Positions 15,703-19,204 of a stretch of 19,204 bases of DNA are shown piece by piece. Location of the stretch: contig CAZUGH010000033.1 in assembly GCA_964619785.1 (NCBI GenBank), positions 1 through 19,204 of the forward strand. Reading direction: 5' to 3'. The stretch's first letter is position 1; each line of letters starts with the position of its first letter. The notes beneath the pieces are model-generated. The model did no database searches and was not told the DNA's origin. It saw only the letters and a list, made by a program, of their open reading frames with translations. Origin of the DNA: CAZUGH01 sp964619785. Lineage in GTDB: Bacteria; Bacillota; Clostridia; Lachnospirales; Lachnospiraceae. The position numbers and the translations under genes are program-made.

Positions 15703-16361
15703 TATTCACACAATGCCATATCTGCTAATGTATCCACATCAACACTATGTTCAGCTTCCATCAGATAATAGCCAGAATTATCATTAAAACTAGTATCTTT
15801 GCTTAATTTATTGATATCATTAATATAGATAGCGCCATTAACCCGATAATAAGGATCCATATCCTGTCGGCGAATGGTGCTATTTTGTTCTAATAACGGT
15901 GTCAACCTCCCATTCTGAAGTTGACGAATCAATACAGGAGAATCCTGAACCTCTGAGATAGATACCAAATCTTCTTCCCCTTTTGAATAAATCTCGATTG
16001 CGTTTGAAATATCTTCCTCTGTACGAAGGGGCGAGGTTGGTTGCAAAAGCACAAGCACATCATATGTCTCCTCTAATTGTTCCAATGCATCTAACACACA
16101 ATCAATTGTCTTTGACTTATCGCCAGCCAAGCTAGCTGGGCGTAAAAAGGGAACTGTCGCGCCATAGCTTCTAGCAATATCAGCAATTTTCTCCGAATCG
16201 GTAGATACGATAACCTCATCGATGTATAGACACTTTCTAGCAGCCTGAATCGTATGTGCAATCAGCGGCATTCCATGTAACTCTCTTATGTTTTTACCTG
16301 GAATTCCTTTGCTTCCACCTCTCGCGGGTATGAGTGCTAGATAACGTTTATCCTTATGCAT
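15690..16361 (-). CDS. neuA: CMP-N-acetylneuraminate (acylneuraminate) cytidylyltransferase
   Basis: Cytosolic nucleotidyltransferase of 223 residues that joins CTP to Neu5Ac or a related nonulosonic acid, giving the activated CMP-sugar. The signature is LALIPARGGSKGIPGKNIREL near the N-terminus (the CTP-binding P-loop-like segment), then IDEVIVSTDSEKIADIA, LLQPTSPLRTEEDI, and YYRVNGAIYIN with the conserved Arg/Asn before a Mg-binding Asp-rich end (SVDVDTLADM). The frame opens at TTG 16379, but the only proper ribosome site, GGAGG, is six bases upstream of the ATG at 16359-16361, so I start there (MHKDKRY). It follows neuC by 26 bases and is the last gene of the minus operon. A LegF or PseF-type specificity cannot be excluded from sequence alone. 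Confidence 0.92.
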   Translation of the reverse strand: MHKDKRYLALIPARGGSKGIPGKNIRELHGMPLIAHTIQAARKCLYIDEVIVSTDSEKIADIARSYGATVPFLRPASLAGDKSKTIDCVLDALEQLEETYDVLVLLQPTSPLRTEEDISNAIEIYSKGEEDLVSISEVQDSPVLIRQLQNGRLTPLLEQNSTIRRQDMDPYYRVNGAIYINDINKLSKDTSFNDNSGYYLMEAEHSVDVDTLADMALCEYYLS

Positions 16362-16387
16362 TTGCATCCTCCATTTCAAAGCATCGT

Positions 16388-17518
16388 CTATAAGTCAATG
16401 AATTTCTTCTGTACATTCATCGCCCAAGTCGCATCCCTCTTTAATATCTCAATAAACGACTTGGTACTATTACCATCACCAAAAATCTTATTCTTTACAC
16501 GATAATTATCAATCTGCTCCATCGCCTGTAGGATTGCTGTGACATCCTCGTCTACATGCAAAATATTGTGTAGACGCGTAATATCATATCTTCCTGCTTG
16601 TCTTGTTCCAATGTCAATTGCAGGAACTCCATATATTCCTGTTTCACGTATACCAGCACTCGAATTACCAATCACGAATTCTGCATTTTTGAGCAAACTC
16701 AAAAAGTATTCAAAACGCAACGATGGATAGATAACAAATCTCTCGTTTTTTTCTAACCGGTGATACTCACTTAGAATAACCTCCGTACCAGTATCATTAT
16801 TCGGATACACTACTACATAATTCTTCCCTGACTTTTTACACGCCTTAACTACGCTTTTAATATGTTCCCCTATCTCATCTTCTTCTGTAGTAACGGGATG
16901 ATACATAAGAATCGCATACCGTTCAAATGGAATCTCATAATATTCCTTCACTTTCTCAATATCAACAAGTGATTGGTGTAACATCACATCAATATCCGGC
17001 GAACCGATGCAGAAAATACATTTCTCATCTTCTCCCATCTGTACAAGACGATGCCCGGCCTCCTCATTACTAACAAAATGAAGATGGGCAAATTTTGTAA
17101 TTGCATGGCGGATAGAATCATCAATCGTTCCTGATATCTCACCGCCCTCAATGTGGCCAACAAGAATATTGTTCATTGCCCCAACAATTGCTCCCGCTAG
17201 TGCGTCACTTCGGTCACCATGTACAACAATCATATCTGGATCTATCTGTTCAACATAACCTGTCAAATTTTTAATAACATCTCCTAGATTATAGCTCATA
17301 CTACCTGTAAACTGCTGCCCAAATGCAACATTTACATTCATATAGTTGTCTTTCAAAACTTCCTTATAAGTGCTTCCATACTTTGGTAATAAATGCATGC
17401 CCGATACATAGATATATACTTCGAACTCATCCATATCATCCATCATCTTCATTAAGCTCTTAATCTTGCCATAATCTGCGCGCGTACCTGTAATGAATAC
17501 AATTTTCTTTGGTTCCAT
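16388..17518 (-). CDS. neuC: UDP-N-acetylglucosamine 2-epimerase (hydrolysing)
   Basis: GT-B-fold hydrolysing epimerase that turns UDP-GlcNAc into N-acetylmannosamine and UDP, the first step of sialic acid synthesis. Marks are FITGTRADYGKIKSLMKMM at the N-terminus, MIVVHGDRSDALAGAI, GHIEGGEISGTIDDSIRHAI (the catalytic region) and NSSAGIRETGIYGVPAIDIG, which binds UDP. The longest frame starts at ATG 17530 but has no spaced ribosome site. GAGG lies about six bases before the ATG at 17516-17518, so the protein is taken as 376 residues (MEPKKIVF). It follows the hydrolase gene by 19 bases and precedes neuA. Legionaminate-pathway LegG acts on a different UDP-sugar with the same fold; the absence of other leg genes in view favours NeuC. 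Confidence 0.9.
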   Translation of the reverse strand: MEPKKIVFITGTRADYGKIKSLMKMMDDMDEFEVYIYVSGMHLLPKYGSTYKEVLKDNYMNVNVAFGQQFTGSMSYNLGDVIKNLTGYVEQIDPDMIVVHGDRSDALAGAIVGAMNNILVGHIEGGEISGTIDDSIRHAITKFAHLHFVSNEEAGHRLVQMGEDEKCIFCIGSPDIDVMLHQSLVDIEKVKEYYEIPFERYAILMYHPVTTEEDEIGEHIKSVVKACKKSGKNYVVVYPNNDTGTEVILSEYHRLEKNERFVIYPSLRFEYFLSLLKNAEFVIGNSSAGIRETGIYGVPAIDIGTRQAGRYDITRLHNILHVDEDVTAILQAMEQIDNYRVKNKIFGDGNSTKSFIEILKRDATWAMNVQKKFIDL

Positions 17519-17537
17519 CGACACCCTCATCTTTCTA

Positions 17538-18473
17538 TCATGAACAATGCTTATCTAACCACTTGCGTATATCTTTATATACATTGCGATAATCTGTCTC
17601 ATTTAAAATCTCGTGTCTGTCATTATCATACATTCGAATTGTTACATCTTTCAGAGATGACTTCTTGCATCTCTCATAGATTTGATTCACGCCTCTTCCA
17701 TAATCACCGAAAGGATCCTCTGTTCCCGACATAAATACAACGGGCAGTCCCCCTGGAATCTCACGTATATGCGCTTTATTCTGAATATATTTCATCGTAT
17801 CAATCAGCATCATGATACCACTCAGGGAAAATGTAAAGTGACAGAATTCATCCTTCATATATTCATCCACAATCGCTTTGTCTTTTGTTAACCACTCTTT
17901 TCCAAAACGATTTGCGCTAAAGCGTTTGTTGTATGCACCAAATAAAATGCATTCAATCATCGGACTATGATAATCATCACCCTTCAACATCATAAGAAAC
18001 TTCACAAGCAATTCTCCCGCTTTTAAAACAAGTGGAGTAATGCGTCCTGTACCAAGAATTAATGCTCCCTGAATCTCATCTCCATATGTCATAACATAGC
18101 GTCTAAGAAGTAATGATCCCATACTATGACCCAATATAAATAAAGGCAACTGCGGATATTCTTTTTTCACGGCTAATGATACTTGATGCATATCATCCAC
18201 CAATGTCTGACTCATATGAATATCAGGAAAATATCCTAGCTCTTCCTCATTTGCTGCCGTCTTACCATGTCCAAGATGATCATGTCCAATCACCAGATAT
18301 CCTTGATTTACTAAGTATCTAGCAAATCGATTATAACGTTCTATATGCTCAATCATGCCATGCGCAATTTGCAATATTCCCTTATACTTTATACTATTAT
18401 CATACCAGATTTTCGTATAAAGCGTATTTCTGCCATTCGCAGATATAATGCTCAACTCTCTTGTTGATATCAC
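17538..18473 (-). CDS. Alpha/beta hydrolase, monoglyceride lipase / lysophospholipase-like
   Basis: Serine hydrolase of 311 residues of the Hydrolase_4 (PldB/monoacylglycerol lipase) family, with no signal peptide. The oxyanion and early strand region is GILQIAHGMIEHIERY, followed by the HDHLGHGKT loop. The nucleophile elbow is GHSMGS at 115-120, with Ser117. The acid is probably Asp253 in GTEDPFGD, and the base is His287 in DNDRHEIL. A cap segment lies at about 140-235. The substrate may be monoacylglycerol, lysophospholipid or another ester. The GTG start at 18473 directly follows the TAA of the upstream gene, and AAGG seven bases before it supports this start. It sits upstream of neuC, and de-esterification of a sugar or lipid is possible but not shown. 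Confidence 0.85.
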   Translation of the reverse strand: MISTRELSIISANGRNTLYTKIWYDNSIKYKGILQIAHGMIEHIERYNRFARYLVNQGYLVIGHDHLGHGKTAANEEELGYFPDIHMSQTLVDDMHQVSLAVKKEYPQLPLFILGHSMGSLLLRRYVMTYGDEIQGALILGTGRITPLVLKAGELLVKFLMMLKGDDYHSPMIECILFGAYNKRFSANRFGKEWLTKDKAIVDEYMKDEFCHFTFSLSGIMMLIDTMKYIQNKAHIREIPGGLPVVFMSGTEDPFGDYGRGVNQIYERCKKSSLKDVTIRMYDNDRHEILNETDYRNVYKDIRKWLDKHCS

Positions 18474-19085
18474 TTAATCACCTTCATTTTCTGATACCTG
18501 TAATCCTGCCCATTCCAAGTCAATTACATGATATCCCGGTTCTAGTTCTGGCAATTCACCAGCTAGTTCTCTTACATTCTCATATACCTGTTCACTAATG
18601 TGAATCCCATCTGGTCCCTCGCCAGTCCATATCGTAAACTCAAAATCCCCATCTTCGGCAACCTGAAAAAACTGTATCTGCTCCATTGTTTCATCTTCGA
18701 CATGAATCTTGGCAAATATCAATAGTTTCATCAATTCTACTGCTCGGTCATCAAGGTCGGCTTCTAAAATTCTCACCTTCTCAGCTAACTCCTCCTGACT
18801 ATTGCAATCACGAAGAATATAACCTTCTAGACAAATCTCTTGATCAAATTCTTTATCATTTCCCTGATATCTAACCACAAATGCTTTATCCTTATTCATA
18901 TAGGTCGATGGATAAATAAACTTATACACGTGACCACACGCAGGACAAGTCCAGCGAAACAAGGACATATCCATAACTTCCTGTGCTTTATCATCGCCTA
19001 TCTCATGCCATATGGTCACTGTCCCATTGGCTCCACATTTCTGACAGACACACTTCTTTTCTTCGTTCTTCATCCTGCTTCTCAT
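18474..19085 (-). CDS. CpXC-domain zinc-binding protein
   Basis: Acidic, probably cytosolic protein of about 203 residues. It opens with two Cys pairs that likely hold zinc: CVCQKCG near the start and CPACG about 30 residues later. Between them is the SLFRWTCPACGHVYKFIYP block typical of the CpXC family, whose function is unknown. The C-terminal part is rich in Glu/Asp and has no catalytic motif that I recognise. The frame opens upstream at TTG 19109, but a promoter with TATAAT at 19115-19120 puts the transcript start near 19108, so the start must be later. ATG 19083-19085 (GGA six bases before) or ATG 19071-19073 are the choices; I give the first with low certainty. It is the first gene of the operon that continues with the hydrolase, neuC and neuA, joined to the hydrolase as TAAGTG. 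Confidence 0.8.
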   Translation of the reverse strand: MRSRMKNEEKKCVCQKCGANGTVTIWHEIGDDKAQEVMDMSLFRWTCPACGHVYKFIYPSTYMNKDKAFVVRYQGNDKEFDQEICLEGYILRDCNSQEELAEKVRILEADLDDRAVELMKLLIFAKIHVEDETMEQIQFFQVAEDGDFEFTIWTGEGPDGIHISEQVYENVRELAGELPELEPGYHVIDLEWAGLQVSENEGD

Positions 19086-19114
19086 TCCCATTCCATGATT
19101 TTCTATCAATCTTC

Positions 19115-19143
19115 ATTATAACAAAGTAGTTTGGTAATATCAA
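19115..19143 (-). promoter_or_regulatory. Promoter for the CpXC-hydrolase-neuC-neuA operon
   Basis: Minus strand TTGATA (19138-19143), a 17-base spacer, then a perfect TATAAT (19115-19120), an almost ideal sigma-A promoter. The predicted start is near 19108. This also argues against the TTG start at 19109 for the gene downstream. Confidence 0.7.
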
Positions 19144-19204
19144 GCATTCCCCATCCTTGGCTCGCATGACTTCTTCCAAGGTCGGTCGTTGCATTCTTTA
19201 AGCG

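Noticed and set aside
19003..19194. Minus-strand 63-codon frame near the right edge
   Set aside because: It runs through the TTGATA/TATAAT promoter and then overlaps the CpXC gene in another frame. The residues match no family I know. A CCTTGG/CCAAGG inverted repeat at 19155-19181 has a 15-base loop and no T-tract, so I do not call it a terminator.

Overview
The window looks like a chromosomal segment from a low-to-moderate-GC Firmicute of class Clostridia, most likely a motile, fibre- or saccharide-using member of the Lachnospiraceae or a close relative. This is inferred from strong AGGAGG-type ribosome binding sites, AT-rich intergenic DNA, frequent GTG/TTG starts, the gene families present and their arrangement. 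No rRNA, tRNA, insertion sequence, phage gene or CRISPR array is visible.

Layout, left to right. (1) 1-1963, minus strand: a surface-carbohydrate fragment read right to left. It holds a membrane-anchored polysaccharide deacetylase broken by one -1 frameshift at a run of seven A, a second cytosolic-looking deacetylase, and the N-terminus of a LuxE-type acyl-protein synthetase cut by the left edge. (2) 2034-6554, minus strand: a CUT1-type sugar ABC importer operon with the order lacI regulator, lipoprotein binding protein, MalF-like permease, MalG-like permease. It has no ATPase gene. (3) 6555-6995: a 441-bp divergent control region with a well-formed promoter for each side, two near-identical 16-bp LacI/cre-like operators and two further palindromes. 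(4) 6996-9431, plus strand: a GH94 cellobiose phosphorylase, followed by a bidirectional terminator at 9481-9511. (5) 9515-14554, minus strand: a tightly packed five-gene operon with the order Maf-type (DUF115) flagellin glycosyltransferase, DUF308 membrane protein, TPR lipoprotein, HflX GTPase, dihydrofolate reductase. (6) 14653-15702, plus strand: neuB. (7) 15690-19085, minus strand: an operon with the order CpXC zinc protein, monoglyceride-lipase-like hydrolase, neuC, neuA. Its last gene overlaps neuB tail to tail.

How the genes fit together. The importer probably brings in cellobiose or a related beta-glucoside. Cellobiose phosphorylase then splits it with phosphate into glucose 1-phosphate and glucose, and the LacI protein controls both divergent units through the paired operators. 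NeuC, NeuB and NeuA are the three steps of de novo CMP-sialic acid synthesis from UDP-GlcNAc, and NeuB looks like the Neu5Ac synthase subfamily. The Maf protein is a plausible transferase of the nonulosonic sugar to flagellin. The LuxE/deacetylase fragment at the left edge is of a kind often seen in flagellar or surface glycosylation loci, so the cellobiose cluster may sit between two parts of one glycosylation island. I see no clearly new defence or mobile system. The most unusual items are the A7 frameshift in the deacetylase, the paired operators and palindromes, and a complete sialic-acid pathway next to a Maf gene in a Gram-positive setting.
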